From contig JAINUG010000002.1 of the NCBI GenBank assembly GCA_029706075.1, forward strand, positions 2,368,960-2,432,959: DNA of 64,000 bases, written 5' to 3'. The first letter of the stretch is position 1; the number at the start of each line of letters is the position of its first letter. This DNA is from Aldrovandia affinis. Taxonomy: Eukaryota; Chordata; Actinopteri; Notacanthiformes; Halosauridae. Position numbers and translations under genes: made by a program. This document shows, one piece after another, positions 35,187-44,700 of this stretch. The notes under the pieces are model-generated. The model was not told the origin of the DNA and did no database searches. It saw nothing but the letters and a program-made list of their open reading frames with translations.

Positions 35187-35799
35187 TGTGACACACTCAA
35201 GGGTTGGGAGAGTGTTCACTCGACTGAAAACGATAAATTCACTGTCCACAACAAAATAAAGGAAATTCAAATCTTTATTTTGGATTTGGCGTGAGCAGGA
35301 AAAAATAGTTAACCGTAACAAAACAGTCCAATCCACATTCCAATCGAATCGTTGATATCCGTAAACAGGGTTCGGCACACGAAGACGGAATCTCGGACGG
35401 TCCAGGGTTGGGCTAGGCGGGTGTGGGGAAGTCAAGCAGGCGAGGGTCAAACACGGGGCGGGTACTCAGTCAGTCACGGGTTATGGCACACAGCAGCTTC
35501 CTCCTTCCAAACAAGATCATACACAAGGCGTTAATATTCTTTCGTTATTTCTCTACTCACTTCCTCCGTTGATTTCCCGGTTAAGGTACTCTCCCGTGTG
35601 TGCGTGTGATTTCCCTTTTATGGAGTCTCCAATCCATGCGTTGATTCCCTGCCGCTGTGCATTGTAAATTAGGAACACGTCTTGTCAATTTCCCCGATTG
35701 TTGTGGAACTCCATATATGGGCATACATGTAAACACTGGGAAGCGTACATAACGGTTTTCCACCACCTCTCCTCTCATACACCTCTGCCGGCTGCCACA
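35187..35799 (-). repeat. 3' LTR of the Gmr1 element
   Basis: 613 bp. On the minus strand it starts TGTGGCAGCCGG and ends GAGTGTGTCACA. A minus-strand AATAAA at about 35272-35277 is a candidate polyadenylation signal. By eye it differs from the 5' LTR at one base (caaatc here, ccaatc there). Confidence 0.95.
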
Positions 35800-37307
35800 C
35801 ACCCCCCCCCCTCAGCTCCGACCGGGAGGGAGGCGGTCCAGCCGCCCAGAGCGTCTCTCCTGGACATGGCGTCGGCGTTCCCATGTGCGGCCCCGGACCT
35901 GTGGACAACGGAGAAGGCAAAGGGTTGAAGTGAGAGGAACCAGCGGGTGACCCTGGCATTGGTTTCCTTGTTGCGGGACATCCAGACGAGTGGGGCGTGG
36001 TCTGTTACAAGGGTGAAGTGCCTTCCTAACAGATAGTATTTTAGGTCTTCCAGGGCCCATTTTATCGCCAGACATTCTTTCTCTATTGTGGAATATTTTT
36101 GTTCTCTGGGTAGTAACTTCCTGCTGATGTAGGTGATCGGATGTTCCTCACCTCCTTGTAGCTGTGAGAGGACGGCACCCACCCCTGTTTCGGATGCATC
36201 AGTCTGGACAACTAGGGGCTTGGAGAAGTCAGGGGTCACCAACACTGGTCCTAAGCAAAGGGCGTCTTTCAGCCCCTGGAATGCCTTCTCCGTTTCTTCT
36301 GTCCACTTGATCCGGTCGGGCAGCCGGCTCCGGGTCAGGTCCGTCAAGGGTGCGGCGAGAGCGGAAAAATGGGGGACAAAACGATGGTAATAGCTGGCTA
36401 GCCCTACAAATGTGCGTACCTGTTTCTTGGTGTGGGGGCGGGGCCATCCTCTGATCGCCTCGACTTTACCTACCTGGGGCTTGACGCACCCTCGTCCTAT
36501 GGTGTACCCCAGGTAGTCAGCATCCAGGAGGCCGAGGCAACATTTTTTTGGATTGGCTGTGAGCCCTGCCCCCCGTAGAGCTTGCAGCACTGCGGTGAGC
36601 TGTTGGAGATGGGTCCCCCATTCCTCCCCATGTATAACGATGTCATCCAGGTAGGAGGCAGCATACTCACGGTGGGGCCTGAGGACCCGATCCATTAATC
36701 TCTGGAAAGTGGGCGGGGCTCCATGGAGGCCGAAAGGTAGCATCTTATATTGGAATAGCCCATCGGGAGTGGCGAAGGCAGTCTTCTCCCGGGCTTCCTT
36801 GGTTAGGGGCACCTGCCAATAACCCTTCGTCAGGTCCAGGGTGGAGATGAATCGGGCCCTCCCCAGTCGCTCAATAAGTTCATCCACCCTGGGCATAGGG
36901 TAGGCATCAAATCTGGAGATCTCATTAAGTTTCCTGAAGTCATTACAGAATCGGATCGAGCCGTCGGGTTTGGGGACCAACACAATAGGGCTACACCACT
37001 CACTGCGGGATTCTTCTATTATCCCGTTCTTCAACATGGCCTTTACCTCTTCTCGCACCGCTTCTCTTCTGGCCTCCGGTATTCTGTAGGGGCGTAACTT
37101 CACCTTTTTCCCTGGTTCCGTGACGATGTGGTGTTGAAGGAGGTCAGTGTGGCCAGCCTCTGTTGAGAACACATCTCTGTGGCGGTCCACCAGCTCCATC
37201 AAGTCCTGCCGTTGGCGGGTGGTCAGCTGTTCGCCCATGGGCACGCCCACCGTTTCCGTCTTGGCCGAGCCTGGGGGAAGAAGAACCCAGCAATACCTCT
37301 CTAGCAA
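35775..37307 (-). CDS. Gmr1 reverse transcriptase and RNase H
   Basis: Copies the element RNA and removes the template. Numbered from 37307: N-terminal region with LLQHHI and VKLRPYRIPEARR; RT fingers and palm with WCSPIVLVPKPDGSIRF, STLDLTKGYWQ (motif A), LPFGLHGAPPTFQRLMD (motif B) and YLDDIVIH (motif C, D221/D222); connection region; RNase H with D370 (QTDAS), E411 (IEKECLA), D436 (VTDHAPL) and D479 (HGNADAMSR). No break inside. It lies one frame away from integrase, with the change near a run of seven A residues (T on plus, 37312-37318). The frame opens with TTG, so it must be reached by frameshift or the phase change is a mutation. Similarity is to Ty3/gypsy, not copia. The 3' end overlaps the polypurine tract and reaches 24 bases into the 3' LTR. 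Confidence 0.92.
   Translation of the reverse strand: MLERYCWVLLPPGSAKTETVGVPMGEQLTTRQRQDLMELVDRHRDVFSTEAGHTDLLQHHIVTEPGKKVKLRPYRIPEARREAVREEVKAMLKNGIIEESRSEWCSPIVLVPKPDGSIRFCNDFRKLNEISRFDAYPMPRVDELIERLGRARFISTLDLTKGYWQVPLTKEAREKTAFATPDGLFQYKMLPFGLHGAPPTFQRLMDRVLRPHREYAASYLDDIVIHGEEWGTHLQQLTAVLQALRGAGLTANPKKCCLGLLDADYLGYTIGRGCVKPQVGKVEAIRGWPRPHTKKQVRTFVGLASYYHRFVPHFSALAAPLTDLTRSRLPDRIKWTEETEKAFQGLKDALCLGPVLVTPDFSKPLVVQTDASETGVGAVLSQLQGGEEHPITYISRKLLPREQKYSTIEKECLAIKWALEDLKYYLLGRHFTLVTDHAPLVWMSRNKETNARVTRWFLSLQPFAFSVVHRSGAAHGNADAMSRRDALGGWTASLPVGAEGGGCVAAGRGV
35800..35813 (-). other. Polypurine tract
   Basis: Minus strand GAGGGGGGGGGGTG directly before the 3' LTR, in the position that primes plus-strand DNA synthesis. 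Confidence 0.8.
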
Positions 37308-38892
37308 CCCATTTTTTTAATAAGTTGATATGATATACTTTTTCTGGTGGTCTTCGTCCTGGCTGGCGGATACGGTAGTTCACCTCCCCCACTTTTCCAA
37401 TTACTTCATAGGGCCCGTGCCATTTAGCCAGGAATTTGCACTCCGTGGTTGGCACCAGCACCAGCACGCGATCCCCTGGGGCAAATTCTCTGGGCTGAGC
37501 GCGTCGGTTGTAGACCCGCTCTTGGGCAGCCTGGGCGGCCGCCATGTGTTCTCGCACTATGGGCCAGAGGGTGGCCATGCGTCCCTGCACCTCTTCGACA
37601 TGTTCCACCAGGGTTCGATGGGGAGATGGCTGCTGTTCCCAGGCCTCCTTAGCGAGGTCTAGTAGTCCCCGGGGCCGTCTCCCGTAGAGTAACTCAAAGG
37701 GTGAAAAGCCCGTGGAGGCCTGGGGCACCTCACGGATGGAGAACATCAGATATGGTAGTAGCTGGTCCCAGTTCCTCCCGTCGGCTTCCATCACCTTCTT
37801 CAACATCTGTTTCAATGTTTGATTAAACCGTTCTACCAGGCCATCAGTCTGGGGGTGGTAAACAGAAGTGCGTAACGGATTAATGTTCATTAATTTACAT
37901 AAGTCCTTCATGATGCGGGACATGAAGGGGGTGCCTTGATCTGTGAGGATTTCTTCGGGCAGCCCTACCCGGGAGAACATCATCATCAGTTCCCTTGCGA
38001 TCCCTTTGGTTGCCATGGTTCGTAATGGAATAGCCTCCGGGTACCTGGTGGCGTAGTCGAGGACAACCAGGATGTATTGGTGTCCCCTAGCGCTTTTCGG
38101 TAGCGGGCCGACCAGGTCCATAGCAATCCTGCTAAAGGGTACAGAAATTATAGGTAAAGGGATTAGGGGGTTGCGGAGGTGGGGTCTTGGCGCCACCTGC
38201 TGGCATTCCGGGCAACTGCGGCAGAAGTTTTCTACCGCTTTCTTGACTCCTGGCCAGTAGAATCTTGCCCTGATTCGGTCCAGTGTCTTCTCTACTCCCA
38301 GGTGAGCACCGAGCTGATGGGAGTGGGCTAGCTGAAGGACAGAGGGGATAAACGGGCGGGGCACCAACAACAATTCTTGTACAACACCAGCTTTTTGGAC
38401 AACCTGATATAAAAGTGATTTTTTAATGGCGAAATGTGGATAAATTAGCTGTCGTACCCCGTTGATGAGCTGGTCATCCACCACAGACACCTGCTGTAGG
38501 GCGCTGGTGAGGTTGGCGTCTTCGAGTTGGGCTGTTCCAAACCTCCCAGCTAGGGGGCCAGTCATCGGGTTCACCTCTGCTTCGGGGTTTAGGGGGAACA
38601 TTTCCCCCAGGACAGCTCCCTCTTCGCTGTGTGGGGTCCCCTCATCTTCCCTCGCCGTCACATATCCAGCTTCCTCTTCAGCCACGGCCGCCGCCGCACT
38701 GGACTTTCCCTCGGAGAGCGGGTCGGTGGAAGCTTGTGGATCAACTCTTGAACCCACAGAGGCGGGTTGGCGGTTGGTGCTGCCTGGGAAGTGGCGGCGA
38801 TGGGGGGTCTCGGGGTGTTCGTCGGCGCCCAGTAGCCAGACGAAACCATAGCGGACGGAAAATGGGAGGTCGCGGCCGATGAGGACCGGCAC
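37144..38892 (-). CDS. Gmr1 integrase (upstream of RT)
   Basis: Integrates the cDNA into the host genome. Numbered from 38892: residues 1-20 finish the protease region; about 20-140 is a variable linker; the zinc-binding HHCC domain uses H192, H197, C227 and C230; the catalytic core has D259 (AMDLVG), D318 (LTDQG) and E354 (DGLVERF), a DDX35E arrangement; the GPY/F module (KWHGPYEVIG) is at about 490-500, followed by VYHINLLK. Catalytic residues are all present. The frame continues past the domain to a stop at 37144, overlapping the RT frame by about 160 bases. It is in the same frame as the protease but separated from it by a TAG. Confidence 0.9.
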   Translation of the reverse strand: MPVLIGRDLPFSVRYGFVWLLGADEHPETPHRRHFPGSTNRQPASVGSRVDPQASTDPLSEGKSSAAAAVAEEEAGYVTAREDEGTPHSEEGAVLGEMFPLNPEAEVNPMTGPLAGRFGTAQLEDANLTSALQQVSVVDDQLINGVRQLIYPHFAIKKSLLYQVVQKAGVVQELLLVPRPFIPSVLQLAHSHQLGAHLGVEKTLDRIRARFYWPGVKKAVENFCRSCPECQQVAPRPHLRNPLIPLPIISVPFSRIAMDLVGPLPKSARGHQYILVVLDYATRYPEAIPLRTMATKGIARELMMMFSRVGLPEEILTDQGTPFMSRIMKDLCKLMNINPLRTSVYHPQTDGLVERFNQTLKQMLKKVMEADGRNWDQLLPYLMFSIREVPQASTGFSPFELLYGRRPRGLLDLAKEAWEQQPSPHRTLVEHVEEVQGRMATLWPIVREHMAAAQAAQERVYNRRAQPREFAPGDRVLVLVPTTECKFLAKWHGPYEVIGKVGEVNYRIRQPGRRPPEKVYHINLLKKWVAREVLLGSSSPRLGQDGNGGRAHGRTADHPPTAGLDGAGGPPQRCVLNRGWPH

Positions 38893-38904
38893 CGGTAGGT
38901 CGTA

Positions 38905-39507
38905 CTACCCTGCTGGCCCTGTGTACCTCCCCTTGGTCGTCTTTAGGTCCAGCATGGTGGTGGGGTATTGTCGCGTCTCCCCGTGAATACACGTGACCCC
39001 TATTGTGCCCTCTAGGTAGGGGAGGTAGGCGTACTCTGGCCTCACCAAGGTCACCATGCTGCCGGTGTCGAGGAGAGCCGTGGTGTCTTTCCCATTGGCG
39101 GTGACCGGGGTGGTGTGGGAGGTGTCCCCTTCGTCGGCCCAGCATGCCGTTAGCAACCCGCAGGGTCGTCCGGTGTTCGCCTCGCTGGTTGCAGTGGGCA
39201 TGGGCATGTCTCCCAGCCGTGGGCAGTTCCAGGCGAGGTGACCCGTCTCATCACACTCATAGCACCTCCGGCGATCTGGGTTAAAGGGGCGGCGGCGCGG
39301 CGGGTCGGGTGACATACCTTCCTGGCTCGGGGTCGGGTAGGGGCCAGGTTCCTCTGGCCGCTGTCGTTCCTTGGGACGGGCGGTAACTTCGGGCTTGGCG
39401 GGTCGCCCGCTGCGCAGCACTCCCTGGGCTGCCTGATAGCCCTCCAGGAGGTCCACCAGCTGGTCCGCTCTGGGGGTTACTCTGGCAGGCCAGCTTCTTT
39501 GCTTCAT
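38905..39507 (-). pseudogene. Gmr1 nucleocapsid knuckle and aspartic protease
   Basis: Continuation of Gag in the second frame. Residues are numbered from 39507: an Arg/Pro-rich linker, a CCHC zinc knuckle CYECDETGHLAWNC (residues 82-95, 39264-39223) for RNA binding, then a retroviral-type aspartic protease with catalytic ALLDTGS (residues 144-150) that would cleave the polyprotein. The frame ends at a TAG at 38905-38907, and the same frame continues immediately afterwards with a protease-like PVPVLIGRD and then integrase. The TAG is therefore either a disabling mutation or a read-through stop as in some retroelements. No own ATG start is expected. Confidence 0.85.
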
Positions 39508-40147
39508 AGGGGAGGGCTCGCATATACCTGTCCATTATAATTCTTTCGATGGGGCCCAGGGATTTCGGTTCCGACACCAGCCAGGCATTCGTCAACCGGA
39601 GGAGGTCGTGCATCTGTGCTCTGGGAGAAGTGGCTGGATCAAACACCCATTCATGATATCGCTGTGCCCTGGTTATCAGCGTATATCCATAGCGCTTCAA
39701 AATTTCACCCCTTAATTCTTCATAACTGACCTTCTGATGGGTGGTCATGTCCTGGTATGTCTTTTGGGCGATGCCTGACAGGAAGGGCGCAATCAAACCC
39801 ACCCACTGCTCTTCGGACCACTCTTCTCTTTTGGCTGTCCTTTCAAAGGTTCGGAGGAAGGTTTCGATGTCATCGGTGGGGGTCTGTTTTACCAAAAACT
39901 TCGCAGGGTTGGCCCGGCGCACCCTTTCGGCGAGGGCGTGTTCCTCCTGTATATCGAATCTCTCCTTTAATTCAGCCCGCAGCAGGTCAGTGTTCTGGAT
40001 TTGAATTTCCATGGTCTGGGCGTGCTGCCTTCTTTGTTCTTCTGCACTTTGGATCTGCACTCGCATGGCTTCTTCATGTCTTGCCTGCTGCTGTTGATTG
40101 CTGCTGATAAGTTGTGCAATCAGAACTTTAACATCTGTGGTTTCCAT
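39281..40147 (-). pseudogene. gag: Gmr1 Gag, capsid part with SCAN-like domain
   Basis: Structural protein that would assemble the retrotransposon particle. The first ATG after the primer site is at 40147. Residues about 10-70 are Gln/Glu/Arg-rich and likely coiled coil. About 85-145 is a capsid-like region (FLRTFERT, YEELRGEILKRYG). About 150-213 follows the SCAN-domain pattern: R...RYHEWVFDP, then a helix ending NAWLVSEP, then ERIIMDRYMRALP. Vertebrate SCAN domains are considered derived from Gmr1-like Gag. Past residue about 219 this frame becomes low-complexity Gly/Pro/Ser and stops at 39281, while the expected continuation is in another frame from 39507. So a 1-base frame break lies near 39490. 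Confidence 0.85.
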
Positions 40148-40190
40148 TATTTTGGTTATGCGCGATTTATCGTTTTCAGTCCGATTACGT

Positions 40191-40208
40191 TGCCCGCATT
40201 CTCCACCA
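40191..40208 (-). other. Primer binding site, tRNA-Ala-like
   Basis: Two bases after the 5' LTR the minus strand reads TGGTGGAGAATGCGGGCA, which fits the complement of a tRNA-Ala 3' end including CCA. The tRNA match is from memory of tRNA-Ala acceptor sequences. Confidence 0.55.
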
Positions 40209-40210
40209 TA

Positions 40211-40823
40211 TGTGACACACTCAAGGGTTGGGAGAGTGTTCACTCGACTGAAAACGATAAATTCACTGTCCACAACAAAATAAAGGAAATTCCAATCTTT
40301 ATTTTGGATTTGGCGTGAGCAGGAAAAAATAGTTAACCGTAACAAAACAGTCCAATCCACATTCCAATCGAATCGTTGATATCCGTAAACAGGGTTCGGC
40401 ACACGAAGACGGAATCTCGGACGGTCCAGGGTTGGGCTAGGCGGGTGTGGGGAAGTCAAGCAGGCGAGGGTCAAACACGGGGCGGGTACTCAGTCAGTCA
40501 CGGGTTATGGCACACAGCAGCTTCCTCCTTCCAAACAAGATCATACACAAGGCGTTAATATTCTTTCGTTATTTCTCTACTCACTTCCTCCGTTGATTTC
40601 CCGGTTAAGGTACTCTCCCGTGTGTGCGTGTGATTTCCCTTTTATGGAGTCTCCAATCCATGCGTTGATTCCCTGCCGCTGTGCATTGTAAATTAGGAAC
40701 ACGTCTTGTCAATTTCCCCGATTGTTGTGGAACTCCATATATGGGCATACATGTAAACACTGGGAAGCGTACATAACGGTTTTCCACCACCTCTCCTCTC
40801 ATACACCTCTGCCGGCTGCCACA
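40211..40823 (-). repeat. 5' LTR of the Gmr1 element
   Basis: 613 bp, same ends as the partner at 35187-35799. It should hold the element's promoter. The open frame running from the LTR into gag (to 40474) is a read-through without an ATG start, not Gag. Confidence 0.95.
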
Positions 40824-40834
40824 GTATATACAGG

Positions 40835-41315
40835 TGTAGCAAGGCCGCAGGGGTGGCCACCATGCCAGGTGGTGAGTGGATAGAAAAACAAACCAAAAAG
40901 CAATGTTCCAGTTGGCTAGCAGCCAATGTATTACTTTTCTGTAATTACCAAACAAAAATGAAACAAAACACAAAACCAGTTCAACCAAAACTATATTTCA
41001 GGACCTCTTCCTCCATGTCCTGAAAAACTCTCCACTCAGGCAAGGCAGGCTGTGTATTTTTTTTTCTTTCTCTGATCTCTTCTCTGTTTGCTTTCCTCTC
41101 ACTTGCTTTTATAATGGCCTAACGAAGGCAATGGCTCACAGCTGAGTTGATTGCTCATTAACTTCAGGTGAGCCTGCCTGTAGGCGAGGCCACTGCTGTC
41201 CAAGGTCCTGTAGTCCTCTCCAGGCTGTGAGAGGGAACAGGAGCACCTGACAGCAGCCAAAAGGGAGCTCAGCGCAGCCCTCTTCACTCCTCCCTCCACC
41301 TCTCCCAGTGTCACA
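40835..41315. mobile_element. Solo LTR inserted in a Tc1-type terminal repeat
   Basis: 481 bases from TGTAGCAAGG to CAGTGTCACA, TG...CA, with a perfect 5-bp duplication ACAGG at 40830-40834 and 41316-41320. The duplication interrupts the Tc1 end TACAGGTAACTGCC. The sequence is not the same as the Gmr1 LTR. Orientation is not settled. Confidence 0.75.
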
Positions 41316-41765
41316 ACAGGTAACTGCCAAAATAAAGGAAACACCAAGATAGTGTCTTAATAGGGTGTTGGGCTACCACGAGCCACCAGAACAGCTTCAA
41401 TGCACCTTGGCATATATTCTATAAGTGTCTGGAACTCGATTGGAGGGATGCAACAGTGGGAAACAAGCACTCAGGCCAGTAGGTTCCTTTTGGCGTGTGC
41501 CACACATGCACTCGTCCACTTGTTGAGAATAGGGTGAGGAATGACTTAACTGCTCAGTAGACCACCGCCTGTGTTCTTTGCACCACTTTACTCACAAACG
41601 TGCATTTTTAGGTGTAATAAGAGGTATATGCACTGCAACTCTACCATAGTATCCCTTTCTGTGAAGTTCTCGACGGATTGTACTTGATTAACGTGCCTGC
41701 TCATGCCCTAGATTGATATTTGCAGTCAACTGATTCAGAGTTGCTCATCTGTTTTGCTCAAACCA
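41316..41765 (-). mobile_element. Tc1/mariner remnant (family 2)
   Basis: Begins with the end sequence CAGGTAACTGCCAAAATAAA (first bases left of the solo LTR at 40831-40834, rest from 41321). Minus strand: transposase C-terminus with IPPIEFQTLIEYMPRCIEAV and ARGSPTPY near 41353-41452, then decayed central parts (VVQRTQAVV near 41570, GRVHVW near 41510, MSNSES near 41745). Same family as 5637-6500. Large parts are missing. Confidence 0.75.
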
Positions 41766-44700
41766 GTACATGGACATCACGGTCGAGGGGTATCACAGTT
41801 TCCCCTTTTTGATGATGTTGTAACACCCTACGGGGGTTTGGTTGTAGGTGTTACGTGGAATTGTGAGAGGAGAGCTCAGAGAGATCAGAGAAAAAATACA
41901 CCATGGCCCTCTCCGGTCACTCTGCCCATGCCACTGGTGGATTCACAGTTCTGAACACCACAGCTCTGGGATTGCAGGAGATTGCCAGGGAACCCCCTCC
42001 ATACAGAAACACACACACACAGGAGTGTTCAGCCTAGCTGGACAGCAACACTACATTTCTGGCATGAATTTAATAATGTGTCCATGCTGCAATGGATTTA
42101 GTGAGCAGTATTTTGACTCAGGCCCAAGCTTTAGGACAGACACACAGAGTGGTGATATTCCCTACAGCAAAGGAAATTCATTCAAACAGAGAGACAGGAC
42201 TGTAGAGTGGGAGGGCGATGGGGGGGAGAAGAAGAGAGAGAGGGAGGGAGGGAGAAAGAGAGAGAGGGAGAGAGAAATATGAAGCAGGAAGAAGCATGAA
42301 GGCAGATGCAATAACATTGAAGGTCAGTTTCCAGAATAGGGTTTTATAATTATAATAGAGGTTGACTTATTGAATACAAATGTGTATGTGTGTGTTTGTG
42401 ATTGTGTGTGTGTCATGGTAACATGTCTGTAAATGTGTGTGTTTTTTGTGTTTTTATATCTCTGTATGTTTCTATGTATCTATGTATATTTGAGTGCATG
42501 TTTCTGATTGTATGTATGCATTTATGTGTGTATGTGTGTGTGTGTGGTCAAGTGAGTGGTAATGGGGTCAAGCCTGTCACAAACGCTGTGACACTCAACA
42601 GTCATGAGTCTGCCAGCACAGGACATTAGTGTCGTGTTAATGTAATATATCTTGTGGTTTCCCAGGTGAGAAAAAAATCCCCCAAATGTATAATTTTATG
42701 TGTTTATGTGATAGATTCACGTTTGGATTCATTGCATTTGAATTCACGTCTACGCATGTGTGTGTGCATGCACGTGTGTGTGCCTCCCATGGTTCCGTCA
42801 CTGTCAGGCCATTTCCTGTGTGTGTGTTTCCAGCTCACTGTACATAAGCCTCATCCCTCTGACAGAGGCAGAACAGCTTTGAAACAAAAACACCTTTCCT
42901 ACCCTGCAGCCTGTCTCCAGCAGCAATAACAAGCCCAGAGCCTGGGTTGCTGATGCTAAAATAAAAAACACCACAAAAATAATAAAATGGAAAACTGTGT
43001 ATGTGCTTTATCATTGCCTCTTTTTTTGCAAGGTTATTCTCTAATTTGATGATTTTTAGGTTTTCCATCGCAGAGTGTCACAGAAACCACATGGAGCCAC
43101 TAATCTAATTGGGCATTTAGGGGGGCGGTGATGGAGATAAGGGGTGTTTGTTTGCAGGATCGATGGCACAGCAGGAGGTCAGAATGACACTGAGAGGAGC
43201 CAGGCTCCCTGCACTAGGGCGGGGGCGGGTTTGGTGGGGGGGACGTGCAATAGCACACACACATCAGACAGACCTGGAGAGAGGCTCTATGGACGCTACA
43301 ATTTCAATCTCAGGAAACAGAAGAAGAGACAACGCAGCAACTCCCACAGAGTGCCAGGCCACAGCACTGTGAGGTATGGTGGAAACCATGACCATGGCCC
43401 CCTGAAGGTCAAGGCCCACTTCTTCCAAAATGAACTAATTTAATCTGTTTAAGAAAAATAGAATTGTAGCAGGGTTAAAGAGTGATATTAAATCAATAAT
43501 ATGTACCTATGCACTGCTGGAACCATGGCCATCACAGCTTATTGAAGTTTCATGACCTGCGAGGCCCAATATACAGCAACTTCTGCAATTTATGTCCTAA
43601 AAAAGCAGTTCATAATGTGCACCATTTTATATCAACTCTGGCTTCCTCTATAAAATACCTATAGAATACTTAAAAATAATATCTATCTAGCTGATATGTC
43701 ACTGGGAACTCAATGACCAGTATTGTTAAAATATTATATCAACCCTGTCTTTTACCCAGATACTTCTTCTAGAGTTCTATTTAGTACACATAACTGATTA
43801 GTTATGTGTGGTACTTTATGCATGGAGCCTTCTGTAAAATTATGACATCACATGAAATGGGGGTAAGTCCTGCTGCAGGTTTCTAACCTTTCCGCACAAC
43901 AACACATATGATTAACCCACTTAACCAAGGTCCGCAGTCAAGAGGACTAATCATACTCCTATTACTTCCCCAGGGGTGATGTCACAGTCCATAGCAGAGG
44001 TCCATGTGCTATCTCTAACAGAGGAAGGCATGGCCTAAAATTTGAGCATTGGTACACTAATTGCGATCTCTTAAGAAAATGAAACAACAGTGGTGCAAAA
44101 TCACATAAAGGCCACAGAAGAAGGCTCCAGAAATAATAAAGTATATTCAATACATTTAAAAAAAGCTTCATGCAGCAATTTTTACACATTTTTGCTGTTG
44201 TCTTACCTCCCAAATACAAGGAAAGGTCATGTTTGTATGTAGGATCTTTGTAAGCTATTATGGGTCCAGGTAGACCACACACAGAGGAAGCCTTGACCAA
44301 TTTATCATGACCAAGCCATGATTTACCTGTCAGTACAGGTAAATCAATTACAGACAATGGACAATAGGGGGAGCTACAGGCTGCCCTGGGGTCATCGTTC
44401 AGACAAAAAATAATATGCTAGTTATAGTCTTATAATACATTGTATTTATATGTTTGTATGATATAGCTGGACCAACACAATAATAATGACAATCATATGA
44501 ATCTTATATTATAGCCCAAATTAAAAAATAGTATTGTAAAAACATGTATTTTGGGCCAATATAAGATTTAAATATAACTAATTAATTAGCTTTTAACTAG
44601 ATTGCATTTATGTATAAAATCGCCTCTCTGGCTTGCTTGCATTATTTGGTAGGTTGCAAAATGTCAATATTCATAATGCCAGCAGCATATATTTCAATGG

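Larger units (their letters stand above)
35187..40823 (-). mobile_element. Complete Gmr1-type LTR retrotransposon
   Basis: 5637-bp element, transcribed right to left, bounded by two 613-bp LTRs (TG...CA) and a 4-bp target duplication GTAT (35183-35186 and 40824-40827). Order on the minus strand: 5' LTR, tRNA-Ala-like primer site, Gag with SCAN-like C-terminus, CCHC knuckle, aspartic protease, integrase, reverse transcriptase, RNase H, polypurine tract, 3' LTR. RT and integrase are Ty3/gypsy in sequence, but integrase precedes RT. This order is known from the Gmr1 clade of deuterostome Ty3/gypsy elements. Near-identical LTRs indicate very recent insertion. Three frame interruptions are visible (about 39490, 38905-38907, about 37312). 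Confidence 0.93.

Noticed and set aside
38462..38882. Plus-strand open frames over the integrase region
   Set aside because: Antisense shadows of the retrotransposon pol gene.
40148..40474. Gag starting in the LTR
   Set aside because: The frame is open through the LTR by chance; the same frame occurs in the 3' LTR, and the first ATG after the primer site is at 40147.
35187..40823. Endogenous retrovirus with envelope
   Set aside because: There is no env-like frame between RNase H and the polypurine tract; the RT frame runs directly into the tract.
40835..41315. Solo LTR of the Gmr1 element itself
   Set aside because: Length (481 against 613) and sequence differ from the 35187 and 40211 LTRs; only the terminal GTGTCACA is similar.
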